A stretch of DNA of 64,000 bases from Nemertoderma westbladi (lineage: Eukaryota > Xenacoelomorpha > Nemertodermatida > Nemertodermatidae): contig JAUCBJ010008857.1 in NCBI GenBank assembly GCA_032718475.1, positions 1 through 64,000 on the forward strand. Direction: 5' to 3'. The stretch's first letter is position 1; every line of letters begins with the position of its first letter. A program made the translations under genes and the position numbers. Positions 47,115-59,383 of this stretch are shown here, one piece after another. Under the pieces are notes generated by a model. It had not been told where the DNA came from. It did not search any database and saw nothing but the letters and a program-made list of their open reading frames with translations.

Positions 47115-50100
47115 TTCAATTTTAAACGTTAATAACTCGGCCAATCTTTGATGAAATCTATCCAAACTTGGTACACATGTTGTTTGGCAAAAGTTTAGAA
47201 ATTTTCCAAGTAGAATTTCCGTGTGGCCTTCGAGAAGCTAAGATAATAGCAGTTAATTAGTTAATTAAGTTTGATTACGGTAAAAACACCATTTTCAACC
47301 TGCCTTTTAAAGGAAATTAATTGTTTTACAGTATAAGACTTCAATAATTATACTTAAAAAATATACAGATGTAATCCGCATACTCCATTCTATTATAGTT
47401 TTTAATTAGTTCAAGTGATTTGCTTTAATAATCGTGTCTTTAATTGATCTAAAGTAATTAAACCGGCATAAAAAATGTATTCTCATTAAATACTGCTCAT
47501 TTATTGGTTAACTCAAGTTGGCTTGTTTCCCAGCAACACTTGAGGTATTCAGTCAGCCTCGCTTGTAAGAGGCAGACTGCTGCTGCTGCTGGTAGCCATC
47601 CATTCACTCACTCTCCATTGAACTGGCTGATTGGAGGTGTGTGTGTATCGGGTTCAATGACATTAATATTATTACTAAAGTAACTTCGGGATGTTAATAT
47701 TCACTGGAGCTATGAGTCTCTCTGGTTAGTTGAATGAATGAAATAAAGAATTGTTTTACTGTTCCGAATATCAATGTTTATTTCTGTAGGCCAACTTACT
47801 GTATTATTATTTAATCTAAATGTACATAATAGTTTAAATAAATTATTTCACAATTTCATTCCAATTCATACTGCTTACGCAACCATGCTAATTAGGTATA
47901 TTAAATGGCAGGATTGTTTTTAATTAAAATTTTTACAGAGCAAACAAGTATATTGTATTTAACTGAAAGTTAATTTATTTCGGTAAGTAGGCCTTGCGGT
48001 TTGTTAGTTTAGTTAGTATAATAAGTATCAAATATATTACGTGCTGCTGTACAGTAAACGCGGCTTTGCGTTATTGAATTACAGAATTGGCGGTACAAAG
48101 TACATTAATAGGGATCAGGCATATTGCATTTATATAATTGTTGTTGTAAATGTACAATAATATGCGCCACTTTTATTTTAGTAACTGAAATGTGTATTTC
48201 ATTTGTACCTGCAACCCATTAAAAAGGGCAGCTGAACATATCGCGGACAGGCTGACTATTCACCATAACAAAAAAACCCAAATCGCCGCAGTTCCACTTA
48301 CAATTCCATATTATTCTGTTTTGCTATTCAACCCAATTTATCTGCTCTCTGCTACACGCGGTTTTATCCACGAGTTTTGTAAAGTCCCGACTTATCGGGA
48401 ATGACATGAACTTAGCGTCCGGAATATTCTGAACAGATTAAATCTACTTGGCGCTGTAATACTGCATCCCGTTGTACCAGAAGTTATTAAAACATACCGG
48501 CCCCTCAAATGCGCTTGCAGTGGGTTAGAGAACAACATATACCGCCCCAGTACAACCGCTATTTTGATAAGGTCCATAATATATAATATATATATATGGT
48601 CTAACATATGATAGTTCACTAATCAGCTAATAGGCCTATTAATTCGTGAGATTTCAATTTATAAATAAAACTAATATACGAGCTCATATGAGCTCAATTG
48701 ATTGATTGATTGAAGGTATGACCGTTGTTGTGGGGGACTAGGTCTACCTGTCTAGCAGCTAATAACTCGTCCGTGGAGAGAATAATATAAGTCGAGGAAC
48801 ATAACGAAACGCGTTTAATTTATTTATTTATTCCAATTGGGGATGCTTTCTAACGCGGGAATGCGGTGCTATTAAACATCAACACATTCCTGCGCGTGCG
48901 TCGATATTGTGCACCCTAATACTAACAACCCACCCAGACACCCCCTAACCCTCACCCCCCCCCCCCCCCCCCCATCACCCAACATTACTATGTATAGATC
49001 AATGCAGCTCAATATATTAGTAAAGGTATCGTCTGATTAGCTTTCCTACACATGACCTCTTATCCTTGTAGTTGTTTATTTATTTACACTATTTTTTGTT
49101 GAGTAAATCTTTCTGATAGGGGGGGGGGGGGGGGGGGGGGGACTTACTCTGGACGAGCGCAACGATTGAACGACGCTTATAATAATTAAGACGAGTACGG
49201 CGTTGATTATATTCATATACACCACCTGGCTTTGCATATTGAACGTGCGATTGGAAATAAGTTCGTTCTACCCTTCCGTGGGTGGTAGATGTCACGGTTA
49301 TGTATTGGTGGTTGAGAAGGGTGGGGGGGGGGGGGGATTAAAAGGGGTGAACACGTACTGTCCCCCTTTCTTTGATTGATTGGTGGTGTGGGTAAATTTC
49401 TCAAAACCTGATTTTGTGATACAGTCGCTTAATTTTAATTTGTATCTCATAACTGGACCTCGTGCTGCGCGAAGGCCCCACGAACGTGTCTTAAGTATAT
49501 GATATCTCAAAGGGGGAAGTTTGGATTCACTGCATAAATGCAGTTCACCAAACTTCCCCCGAATGCACACTGTAACTTCCCCCTTCCCCCAAATATCCAC
49601 TGTTGAATTAATTTGAAGCGATATAATAAGTACAAAATTGTGCGAGTTTTTAATTGTGTGGTCCAATTGTTATTTGATTTCTATTTATTATTTAAAGTGC
49701 ATTTAATATCACACTGGTTTTTAGAATATTATACTATACAACCTTATGTTTTATTAATTTACCCAATCGAAGCCTCATAAGGGCCGGTTATTTGTACGCA
49801 TATCCCCTAATGCGCTCAGTAAGGTTCAAACAACATATTAATATGAAAATAAAGTATCTGCAAAGAAAATAACCCAATACTATATAATTTGACCTTATTA
49901 AAAAATTTGCACACTTATTTGTACAAATGCACTTTAGCAGATCGTAATGGTGGCTCTTATTTAACAAACTTATGTTTATCCTCTACCGATCTACGATGGT
50001 GTGTGATCAAGTGTCAGTCGCTAAAAGTGTCAAAAATCCAATTTAATAAATCTGGATTTGCGATTTTGGACCATATTCATGGATATTTTAAGTCACTTTA

Positions 50101-50404
50101 TAGACATAAAAAGTTAAACAAATGTTACGATTATAGTTAGAAATCATTCCAAACTACATTTTAATCCAAAAAATAACATTCTACGATGAATAGAACTGGA
50201 AATAATAGTGTTTGAAATATCGAAAAAATGTTCACTATTTAAGTGCATTTTGCACTAAGTGCACATAAGTCTTTTCCCAAGTTTTATCCTATTTCACACA
50301 CTACAACCTATCCTCTATCCAATGAAAAAAGTTTCAGATTAAACGGCCCTGTAGAACCAAAGTTATTTATGTTTAAAAATAGTCACTCGAAAATTTCAAA
50401 TTCT
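47115..50404. other. AT-rich intergenic stretch with homopolymers, no gene supported
   Basis: Contents: a short CTGCTG run near 47580; a poly-C of about 17 at 48957; a poly-G of about 22 at 49120; a G run at 49322; and the hairpin at 49512. Frames such as 48192-48404, 48392-48619 and 49298-49666 lack recognisable domains. Confidence 0.45.
49512..49560. other. Strong hairpin, 13-bp G-rich stem
   Basis: GGGGGAAGTTTGG at 49512-49524 pairs perfectly with CCAAACTTCCCCC at 49548-49560. Inside, CTGCAT and ATGCAG form a second 6-bp stem closed by AA. A third CTTCCCCC word follows at 49575. Confidence 0.85.
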
Positions 50405-51263
50405 CTTGGTGGGATAAATATTTCTCCATTTGACGCAACACCGCCGCGGCCGCTATGAGGGAGGTGAATACCGCGGCCGCTCCTAAAGCCGCAGGCCATC
50501 GCTAACTATATAGGTTAACTTGGGATTCTGGGGGACTTTTCGATGAAGGAACTGACCAAATTTTTTTATTTTCTCACCAGGGGAGCGGCTCGGAATTCTA
50601 AGATATTAGCAACTCTAACATTATTAAATCTTACCCTTCGACGGACACGGCGGACAAAAAACCGTCATTTTTTCGACAATTTTAAAATTTTTTTGAAAGG
50701 CGCTCTACAGTGGCTCGAAAAAACCCTAGGTTATTGCTTAGCCGACGCCGGGATACGATAGAAGGGATTAATTAGTGAATTCGTTTTTTTTTTCAAAAAA
50801 GATTACCACGCCTTTTTTCCGAAAATGTCCGTCAAAGTTGAAAAAACGGACACAATGACTTTGCGGGATCCGCTATAACTCGGCTAATATTAATCGTACG
50901 GGGACGAAAGTAACGCGGTTGGAAAGGGGAAGAGTGGTACTACCTTCGTATCGAATGGGGGTAAGATATTTATTAAAATTTCGGGTGGAAAAAGGGGCTG
51001 TAAATTTGTACGTTTTTGTCCGTCTTTTTTGGAAAACTTATTTCCGAAATGTTTAATTCGACAACGCGGGTAGGAATCCACTAATTCTTTTATGAAACTC
51101 GTAGAAGACCATTGGGGCTACGTTCCTATCGAATGGGGGTACAAAAAATATGTCGGCAATAGGGGCCAAAAAGGGCCAGAATTTGTAAAGTAGTTTTTAT
51201 CGAACAATTTTTTATTTTTAACTTTAGTTGGTTAAGGTACATTCTATACAGTCAATATCCATA
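50405..51263. repeat. 859-bp direct repeat, copy 2
   Basis: Same sequence and orientation as 44913-45771, offset 5492 bp. It ends sharply at ATATCCATA, after which the two copies diverge completely. Confidence 0.95.
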
Positions 51264-51286
51264 TACTAATAACATATACTAATAAT

Positions 51287-51618
51287 ATACTAAAAATGAT
51301 ACTTTGAATTATCTCAAGGAATCAATAATAGACACATCACAGAAAATGATCAATGTAGTGGGTGTAGACACTTTCAAAATAAGAGTAGAGTCAGTAGTTC
51401 TTGAGCTATTTTACAAAATGTCAAGACTATGTCCACCAATTTTTGATACTTGATATTGAGATTGAGTTGACCCATTCCACACATTTCGTACAAAAACAAT
51501 AGTGAATTAATCACTACTCTTTAATTTTGAAGGTCTCTGTATACACTAAATCAATTGTTGCAGTGATGTGTATATTTCTGATGCCTTAAGATAATTTAAA
51601 GTATCATTGTTAGTGTAT
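51287..51618. mobile_element. Fold-back MITE of about 330 bp
   Basis: Left TACTAAAAATGATACTTT and onward pairs with the right end, whose complement reads ACACTAACAATGATACTTTA and onward. About 45 bp of terminal inverted repeat continues through ATTATCT, AAGG, ATC and ACACATCAC. TA lies at both edges, which would fit Tc1/mariner, but the exact boundary is uncertain. No coding capacity. Confidence 0.65.
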
Positions 51619-52161
51619 TTGCCCATATCGCTTCAAGGCGGTAATGTAGACTTGTGCCGGACTTCACATTTGCTGAGATATCTCAAGAACTATTCGCTCT
51701 ACGTTTGTTTTGAAGGTGTCTACCCCCACTAAATCGGTCATTGTGGTTCGAATGAGCATATTATTAATGCAGTAGGAGTACTAAAAGTTGGCCATCGCGA
51801 AAATTGAGAATAATCGTCACTTGCGCCAAAGGGTAGGTTCTGGCCATGTGCCTGTGGCACTAGTTCCCTTGATCCAAAATTTAAAATTTTGGTATCTAAC
51901 TAAGTTTGGACCCATTTGATGCATGAAGGAAGTTCTTTCTTGCGTCATTGATCTTTCATCAATGTGTTATATTGTTATAAATTTCATTATGGTGCATCAC
52001 GAAGGCTTAAAATTTCAACCCCCTTGGGATCCGTCAAGATATCAATGAAATTTAGAGAAATTTTTTTGCCTTATTTTTTTACCATTTGGCAACTTTTGTG
52101 CATCTGTAGAACAATGAAATCGAAAAAAAAGTAAAAAACGCACCGCCCTAATGTACATCAT
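51619..52161. other. Spacer, no gene seen
   Basis: Moderately AT-rich. It includes the local palindrome AAAATTTAAAATTTT-like at 51876-51892. No open frame of note. Confidence 0.45.
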
Positions 52162-52480
52162 TTACAAAGACTCTCTCGTTTCATTTCTGTACTGAAATTG
52201 AGACTGATTATCGTCGTATGTGGCTGTTCTAGATGTAATGGTAGCCCCAAAGTGTTCTTTGTCACCATCCTCACATGTGGTTTCATTTATTCTTCGAGTT
52301 CTATATTCTTTACGCCTTGCCCCCCTGCTCATTATTACCACTATTGTGACCCCATCATCCAGTTGCGATCTAATCTTCTTGTTAGTATCATCCTGAGTGT
52401 CTCTGTCCTTATCCATTATCTCCTTTGCCTTTCTCATTTCTTCATGATAAACTTCCTTCACTTCACCTGGGGCTGTCTAG
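52162..52480 (-). CDS. Putative terminal exon of an unrecognised gene
   Basis: A charged, low-hydrophobicity frame reads EVKEVYHEEMRKAKEIMDKD, SQLDDGVTIVVIMSRGARRK and a polar tail ending NETRESL at the stop. The Met at 52461 could be a start, but CCCCAG immediately upstream of GTGAAG could serve as a 3' splice site. Used that way, the exon phase matches the donor at 53287, giving a protein of roughly 170 residues. The opposite strand is also open over 112 codons, so coding status is unproven. No known domain. Confidence 0.25.
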
Positions 52481-53287
52481 TTATGCGTTGCTTCCAATCC
52501 AGATTGTATGTTTGCGGACCTCCATATATACTCTGACAGATAGCTGTTGGTGTTGAACTCGAAACTACAAACAGAATAACTAGTATTATTGCGATATTAG
52601 TGAAATCTCGGTTGGACCTCCATGTAATAAGGTTCTCCAACCTCTCCCGAGCTCCATAAAATAACTGAGTTTGAATCTGAGTACTGAGTACTGAATATAA
52701 TAACATATTATACACTCATATAATGAATAACATATCTCAAAGTATATAGTAATATTTATAACCAAACCAACACCGACCGAAAGCCTATATATCTTACTAC
52801 TGGTAATATAGAACAACATTACTACACAACTTTGGGATCCATACCAAAGCATCGACTGGATTTATCCGACGTCGGGAGGCCTGGTCATCGATTCCGAACT
52901 ACGTAAACCCGACGGAATATACTTGATTGAAATCTTTGTTACAAAAAATGAGTTAAATTCAGAAATAAAAATGTATTTGATTCCTTGTATCTATATTACT
53001 TCTTTATGTCAATCCAAAAAAACTCGACCTAAAAAAATTAGTCTGACTTCGTTCTAATTTGGACTTTCCAAATAAAACTTGGTATGTCCTACTGTATAAT
53101 CATAGAATTAAGCGTCATTTATTCCTTATGAAATCGCCTTTAGTACGAGGACAGAAGAGTCAAATATTCATTTCACACTAAATGTTTAGGCTCAACACAA
53201 AAGCTATAAATCAAATAAATTATTCTTCCAGTAGGCCTACTATCGAAATGGCTCCAGAAGACTATGGAACCCAGCAAACTAACTTAC
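52481..53287. other. Candidate intron or intergenic DNA
   Basis: The minus-strand frame at 52715-52458 has a hydrophobic stretch, IAIILVILFVVSSS, followed by a short tail. It could be a small secreted peptide or chance. No repeat is recognised. Confidence 0.25.
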
Positions 53288-53486
53288 TGATCTTTGCTGA
53301 TGACCAAGGAGTATACTCTCTCTCTGTCTCAGACTCACTAGAGCTTAGAGGGAATCCAACGTCTTCACATCTCATTAGATAGGCCGCTTCTAGTGTACTG
53401 GAGGGATACCAGATATTGTAAAAACAAAAGTTCGAACGTTCTGGTAATAAATCATCATGAAAGATTGTGAAATTAGAGTTATCCAT
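53288..53486 (-). CDS. Putative first exon of an unrecognised gene
   Basis: From ATG at 53486 the minus strand reads MDNSNFTIFHDDLLPERSN to EREYTPWSSAKI and meets ATCA|GTAAGT, a strong 5' splice site, at 53287. The CCAAT and TATA-like block at 53790-53880 lies about 300 bp upstream. A competing plus-strand frame at 53182-53382 follows a plausible acceptor (TTCTTCCAG), so the strand is not settled. No homologue recognised. Confidence 0.25.
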
Positions 53487-53784
53487 GTAATAAAATATTG
53501 CATTAAATATTTGAATGATTTTTGGCCTGCTTAATGGCTAAGTGCATTCTCACATATTATATTTTTCACTTAAATTTTTCACTTTTCATTAAATGATATT
53601 TTATACTTTTAGAATGATATATTATAATTTTTACTTAGAATGCCTGTACTGTACTGTACGTACATACCCAGCAGTAGTAATATAGCCCTACTATGCCTGT
53701 ACTGTACTTACCCAGCAGTAGTAATATAGGCCTAATATAAAACTGCTCTTGTTGTTCAGTTCAATGGAAACTCCAATTCAAGTT

Positions 53785-53885
53785 CTGCTGTATATAAACA
53801 ACTATCCTGATTGGCTGTATGAATAGAACTATTCTGATTGGCTGGGAAAAAGTTCCAAGCATTTATTCCTATAAACCAATCACTA
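53785..53885. promoter_or_regulatory. TATA and CCAAT cluster
   Basis: TATATAAA lies at 53791-53798. Two CTGATTGGCTG words (CCAAT boxes on the minus strand) are at 53807 and 53834, 27 bp apart, with an AACCAATCAC word near 53874. On the minus strand the order is CCAAT, CCAAT, then TATA-like. No transcript start is known. Confidence 0.25.
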
Positions 53886-54726
53886 CTGTGTTCAAATTGT
53901 TATAGAAAAGGAAAGGCCGTCAAGAGTTCATTCTGTAGTTTTGTGCTTTAACATTTTATTTTTAGTTGTTTAAAAAAATAATAAATGCAATATGAAAAAC
54001 AATTTATAATAATACAATATAACAACAAATTATTATGTAAATTAATTACTGTGTTATTTAATCGCATAAAATAATTTAATTATACATAAATAATAAATAC
54101 ATAGATGAGCTATGTTCATCATTTCAGCTATCATAGTTTTTAATTATTTCAAGTGATCATTAAGGAATCAGTGTTTAATTGATCTAAACGTAATTAACCC
54201 CATATAACTATCAATATACCAGTAATTACAATACTAAAAAGGACTAGATAACTAAATATATTAATATATTTTGTATTATTTGTATTGTTTATGTATTTTA
54301 ATGTGTTGTATAATTTCAACAATGTTTTATCGAGTATAAAATAAATAATAAATAAATATTAGCGATTAATTATTAAATATATCAACTATAAGAAGATTAT
54401 TTTAAGTAATAAACTGCAACATAATACAAGTAATAAATTACGGATTATTTAAAATTTAATTAATCTACTGTAAATGTTTGTGGCGAGTTATTTGAATTGG
54501 GGGCTGTCTAAGAAAAGAAACGGAACTCAATAAAATGAGTTTAAAAGGTCGGACATGAAGAATAATACTGAGCAAAATGAAATAGAAAAAACAAATTAAA
54601 ATTAAAATTAAATAAATTGGTAGTTTGTCTAAAAAAATATATAAAATAAAAATATATAAATACTATATTTGGAAATGCTATCCGTCCATGGCGGGGGAGG
54701 AGGGTAGCGATAGGACCTCGAAGAAG
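53886..54726. other. AT-rich spacer, no gene seen
   Basis: Very AT-rich up to about 54670, then a sharp change to G-rich flank (GGCGGGGGAGGAGGG) at the edge of the satellite. Confidence 0.5.
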
Positions 54727-57700
54727 CCGTCAGAAAGGGCGGGGTCCATTGTCCCAAGTATGGAGGCCGTTAGAAAGGGCGGGGTCCATTGTCCCAAGTA
54801 TGGAGGCCGTCACAAAGGGCGGGGTCCATTGTCCCAAGTATGGAGGCCGTCATAAAGGGCGGGGTCCATTGTCCCAAGTATGGAGGCCGTTAGAAAGGGC
54901 GGGGTCCATTGTCCCAAGTATGGAGGCCGTCATAAAGGGCGGGGTCCATTGTCCCAAGTATGGAGGCCGTTAGAAAGGGCGGGGCCCATTGTCCCAAGTA
55001 TGGAGGCCGTCAGAAAGGGCGGGGTCCATTGTCCCAAGTATGGAGGCCGTTAGAAAGGGCGGGGTCCATTGTCCCAAGTATGGAGGCCGTCATAAAGGGC
55101 GGGGTCCATTGCCCCAAGTATGGGGGCCGTTAGAAAGGGCGGGGTCTATTTGTCCCAAGTATGGAGGCCGTCAGAAAGGGCGGGGCCCATTGTCCCAAGT
55201 ATGGATGCCGTCAGAAAGGGCGGGGTCCATTGTCCCAAGTATGGAGGCCGTCAGAAAGGGCGGGGTCCACTGTCCCAAGTATGGAGGCCGTCAGAAAGGG
55301 CGGGGTCCATTGTCCCAAGTATGGAGGCCGTCAGAAAGGGCCCATTGTCCCAAGTATGGAGGCCGTCAGAAAGGGCGGGGTCCATTGTCCCAAGTATGGA
55401 GGCCGTTAGAAAGGGCGGGGTCCATTGTCCCAAGTATGGAGGCCGTTAGAAAGGGCGGGGTCTATTTGTCCCAAGTATGGAGGCCGTCAGAAAGGGCGGG
55501 GTCCATTGTCCCAAGTATGGAGGCCGTCAGAAAGGGCGGGGTCCACTGTCCCAAGTATGGAGGCCGTCAGAAATGGCGGGGCCCATTGTCCCAAGTATGG
55601 AGGCCGTCAGAAAGGGCGTGATCCATTGTCCCAAGTATGGAGGCCGTCAGAAAGGGCGGGGCCCATTGTCCCAAGTATGGAGGCCGTCAGAAAGGGCGGG
55701 GTCCATTGTCCCAAGTATGGAGGCCGTCAGAAAGGGCGGGGTCCATTGTCACAAGTATGGAGGCCGTCAGAAAGGGCGGGGTCCATTGCCCAAGTATGGA
55801 GGCCGTCAGAAAGGGCGGGGTCCATTGTCCCAAGTATGGAGGCCGTCAGAAAGGGCGGGGTCCATTGTCCCAAGTATGGAGGCCGTCAGAAAGGGCGGGG
55901 TCCATTTTCCCAAGTATGGAGGCCGTCAGAAAGGGCGGGGTCCATTGTCCCAAGTATGGAGGCCGTCAGAAAGGGCGGGGTCCATTGTCCCAAGTATGGA
56001 GGCCTATAGAAAGGGCGGGGTCTATTTGTCCCACGTATGGAGACCGTCAGAAAGGGCGGGGCCCACTGTCCCAAGTATGGAGGCAGCCAGAAAGGGCGGG
56101 GTCCGTTGTCCCCAGTATAGAGGCCGTCAGAAAGGGCGGGGTCTGTTGTGCCAAGTATGGAGGCCGTCAGAAAGGGCGGGGTCCACTGTCCCAAGTATGG
56201 AGGCCGTCAGAAAGGGCGGGGTCCATTGTCCCAAGTATGGAGGCCGTCACAAAGGGCGGGGTCCATTGTCCCAAGTATGGAGGCCGTCATAAAGGGCGGG
56301 GTCCATTGTCCCAAGTATGGAGGCCGTTAGAAAGGGCGGGGTCCATTGTCCCAAGTATGGAGGCCGTCATAAAGGGCGGGGTCCGTTGTCCCCAGTATAG
56401 AGGCCGTCAGAAAGGGCGGGGTCTGTTGTGCCAAGTATGGAGGCCGTCAGAAAGGGCGGGGTCCACTGTCCCAAGTATGGAGGCCGTCAGAAAGGGCGGG
56501 GTCCATTGTCCCAAGTATGGAGGCCGTCAGAAAGGGCGGGGCCCATTTTCCTAAGTATGGAGGCCGTCAGAAAGGGCGGGGTCCATTGTGCCAAGTATGG
56601 AGGCCGTCAGAAAGGGCGGTGTCTATTTGTCCCAAGTATGGAGGCCTTCAGAAAGGGCGGGGCCCATTGTCCCAAGTATGGAGGCCGTCAGAAAGGGCGG
56701 GGTCCATTGTCCCAAGTATGGAGGCCGTCAGAAAGGGCGGGGTCTATTTGTCCCAAGTATGGAGGCCGTCAGAAAGGGCGGGGCCCATTGTCCTAAGTAT
56801 GGAGGCCGTCAGAAAGGGCGGGCGGGGCCCATTGTCCCAAGTATGGAGGCCGTCATAAAGGGGGCGTCCGTTGTCCCCAGTATAGAGGCCGTCAGAAAGG
56901 GCGGGGTCCATTGTCCCAAGTATGGAGGCCGTCAGAAAGGGCGGGGTCCATTGTCCCAAGTATGGAGGCCGTCAGAAAGGGCGGGGTCCATTGTCCCAAG
57001 TATGGAGGCCGTCAGAAAGGGCGGGGTCCATTGTCCCAAGTATGGAGGCCGTCAGAAAGGGCGGGGTCCATTTTCCCAAGTATGGAGGCCGTCAGAAAGG
57101 GCGGGGTCCATTGTCCCAAGTATGGAGGCCGTCAGAAAGGGCGGGGTCCATTGTCCCAAGTATGGAGGCCTATAGAAAGGGCGGGGTCTATTTGTCCCAA
57201 GTATGGAGACCGTCAGAAAGGGCGGGGCCCACTGTCCCAAGTATGGAGGCAGCCAGAAAGGGCGGGGTCCATTGTCCCAAATATGGAGGCCGTCAGAAAA
57301 GGTGGGGTCCATTGTCCCAAGTATGGAGGCCGTCAGAAAGGGCGTGGCCCACTGTCCCAAGTATGGAGGCCGTCATAAAGGGCGGGGTCCGTTGTCCCCA
57401 GTATAGAGGCCGTCAGAAAGGGCGGGGTCTGTTGTGCCAAGTATGGAGGCCGTCAGAAAGGGCGGGGTCCACTGTCCCAAGTATGGAGGCCGTCAGAAAG
57501 GGCGGGGTCCATTGTCCCAAGTATGGAGGCCGTCAGAAAGGGCGGGGCCCATTTTCCTAAGTATGGAGGCCGTCAGAAAGGGCGGGGTCCATTGTGCCAA
57601 GTATGGAGGCCGTCAGAAAGGGCGGTGTCTATTTGTCCCAAGTATGGAGGCCTTCAGAAAGGGCGGGGCCCATTGTCCCAAGTATGGAGGCCGTCAGAAA

Positions 57701-59383
57701 GGGCGGGGTCCATTGTCCCAAGTATGGAGGCCGTCAGAAAGGGCGGGGTCTATTTGTCCCAAGTATGGAGGCCGTCAGAAAGGGCGGGGCCCATTGTCCT
57801 AAGTATGGAGGCCGTCATAATGGGCGGGGTCCGTTGTCCCCAGTATAGAGGCCGTCAAAAAGGGCGGGGTCCATTGTCCCAAGTATGGAGGCCGTCAGAA
57901 AGGCCGGGGTCTAATTGTCCCAAGTATGGAGGCCGTCAGAAAGGGCGGGCGGGGTCCATTGTCCCAAGTATGGAGGTCGTCAGAAAGGGCGGGGTCCATT
58001 GTCCCAAGTATGGAGGCCGTCAGAAAGGGCGGGGTCTATTTGTCCCAAGTATGGAGGCCGTCAGAAAGGGCGGGGTCCATTGTCCCAAGTATGGAGGCCG
58101 TCAGAAAGGGCGGGGCCCATTGTCCCAAGTATGAAGGCCGTCAGAAAGGGCGGGGCCCACTGTCCCAAGTATGGAGGCCGTCAGAAAGGGCGGGGTCCAT
58201 TGTCCCAAGTATGGAGGCCGTCAGAAAGGGCGGGGTCCACTGTCCCAAGTATGGAGGCCGTCAGAAAGGGCGGGGTCCATTGTCCCAAGTATGGAGGCCG
58301 TCAGAAATGGCGGGGTCCATTGTCCCAAGTATGGAGGCCGTCAGAAAGGGCGGGGTCCATTGTCCCAAGTATGGAGGCCGTTAGAAAGGGCGGGGTCCAT
58401 TGTCCCAAGTATGGAGGCCGTTAGAAAGGGCGGGGTCTATTTGTCCCAAGTATGGAGGCCGTCAGAAAGGGCGGGGTCCATTGTCCCAAGTATGGAGGCC
58501 GTGAGAAAGGGCGGGGTCCACTGTCCCAAGTATGGAGGCCGTCAGAAAGGGCGGGGTCCATTGTCCCAAGTATGGAGGCCGTCAGAAAGGGCGGGGTCCA
58601 TTGTCCCAAGTATGGAGGCCGTCAGAAAGGGCGGGGTCCATTGTCCCAAGTATGGAGGCCGTCAGAAAGGGCGGGGTCCATTGTCCCAAGTATGGAGGCC
58701 GTCAGAAAGGGCGGGGTCCATTGTCCCAAGTATGGAGGCCGTCAGAAAGGGCGGGGTCCATTGTCCCAAGTATGGAGGCCGTCAGAAAGGGCGGGGTCCA
58801 TTGTCCCAAGTATGGAGGCCGTCAGAAAGGGCGGGGTCCATTGTCCCAAGTATGGAGGCCGTCAGAAAGGGCGGGGTCCATTGTCCCAAGTATGGAGGCC
58901 GTCAGAAAGGGCGGGGTCCATTGTCCCAAGTATGGAGGCCGTCAGAAAGGGCGGGGTCCATTGTCCCAAGTATGGAGGCCGTCAGAAAGGGCGGAGTCCA
59001 TTGTCCCAAGTATGGTGGCCGTTAGAAAGGGCGGGGTCTATTTGTCCCAAGTATGGAGGCCGTCAGAAAGGGCGGGGCCCACTGTCCCAAGTATGGAGGC
59101 AGTCAGAAAGGGCGAGGTCCATTGTCCCAAATATGGAGGCCGTCAGAAAGGGCGGGGTCCATTGTCCCAAGTATGGAGGCCGTCAGAAAGGGCGTGGCCC
59201 ACTGTCCCAAGTATGGAGGCCGTCATAAAGGGCGGGGTCCGTTGTCCCCAGTATAGAGGCCGTCAGAAAGGGCGGGGTCCATTGTCCCAAGTATGGAGGC
59301 CGTCAGAAAGGGCGGGACCCACTGTCCCAAGTATGGAGGCCGTCAGAAAGGGCGGGGTCCATTGTCCCAAGTATGGAGGCCGT
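54727..59383. repeat. 40-bp GC-rich satellite array (about 116 units)
   Basis: Units carry GTCAGAAAGGGCGGGGTCCA followed by TTGTCCCAAGTATGGAGGCC. Variants include TTAGAAAG, CATAAAG, GGGCCCA for GGTCCA, CACTGTCC, TCTATTTGTCC (one extra base), CCCCAGTATAGAG and a few truncated units. The typical unit has no stop in any plus frame, so overlapping frames up to 305 codons arise without coding meaning. Most units contain GGGCGGGG. Blocks are duplicated about 1006 and 1166 bp apart. The right part (58500-59000) is the most uniform. Confidence 0.97.

Noticed and set aside
48192-48619. Overlapping frames of 70 and 75 codons on opposite strands
   Set aside because: No domain, no promoter and no splice context.
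49298-49666. 122-codon minus-strand frame
   Set aside because: It crosses a G homopolymer and the hairpin and reads low-complexity Pro-rich ends.
44913-51263. The 859-bp direct repeats as LTRs of a 6.3-kb retrotransposon
   Set aside because: The outer flanks share no target duplication, the ends are not TG...CA, and the interior has no gag or pol.
53182-53382. 66-codon plus-strand frame preceded by an acceptor-like TTCTTCCAG
   Set aside because: No homologue or downstream exon seen. Kept only as the alternative to the minus-strand exon model.
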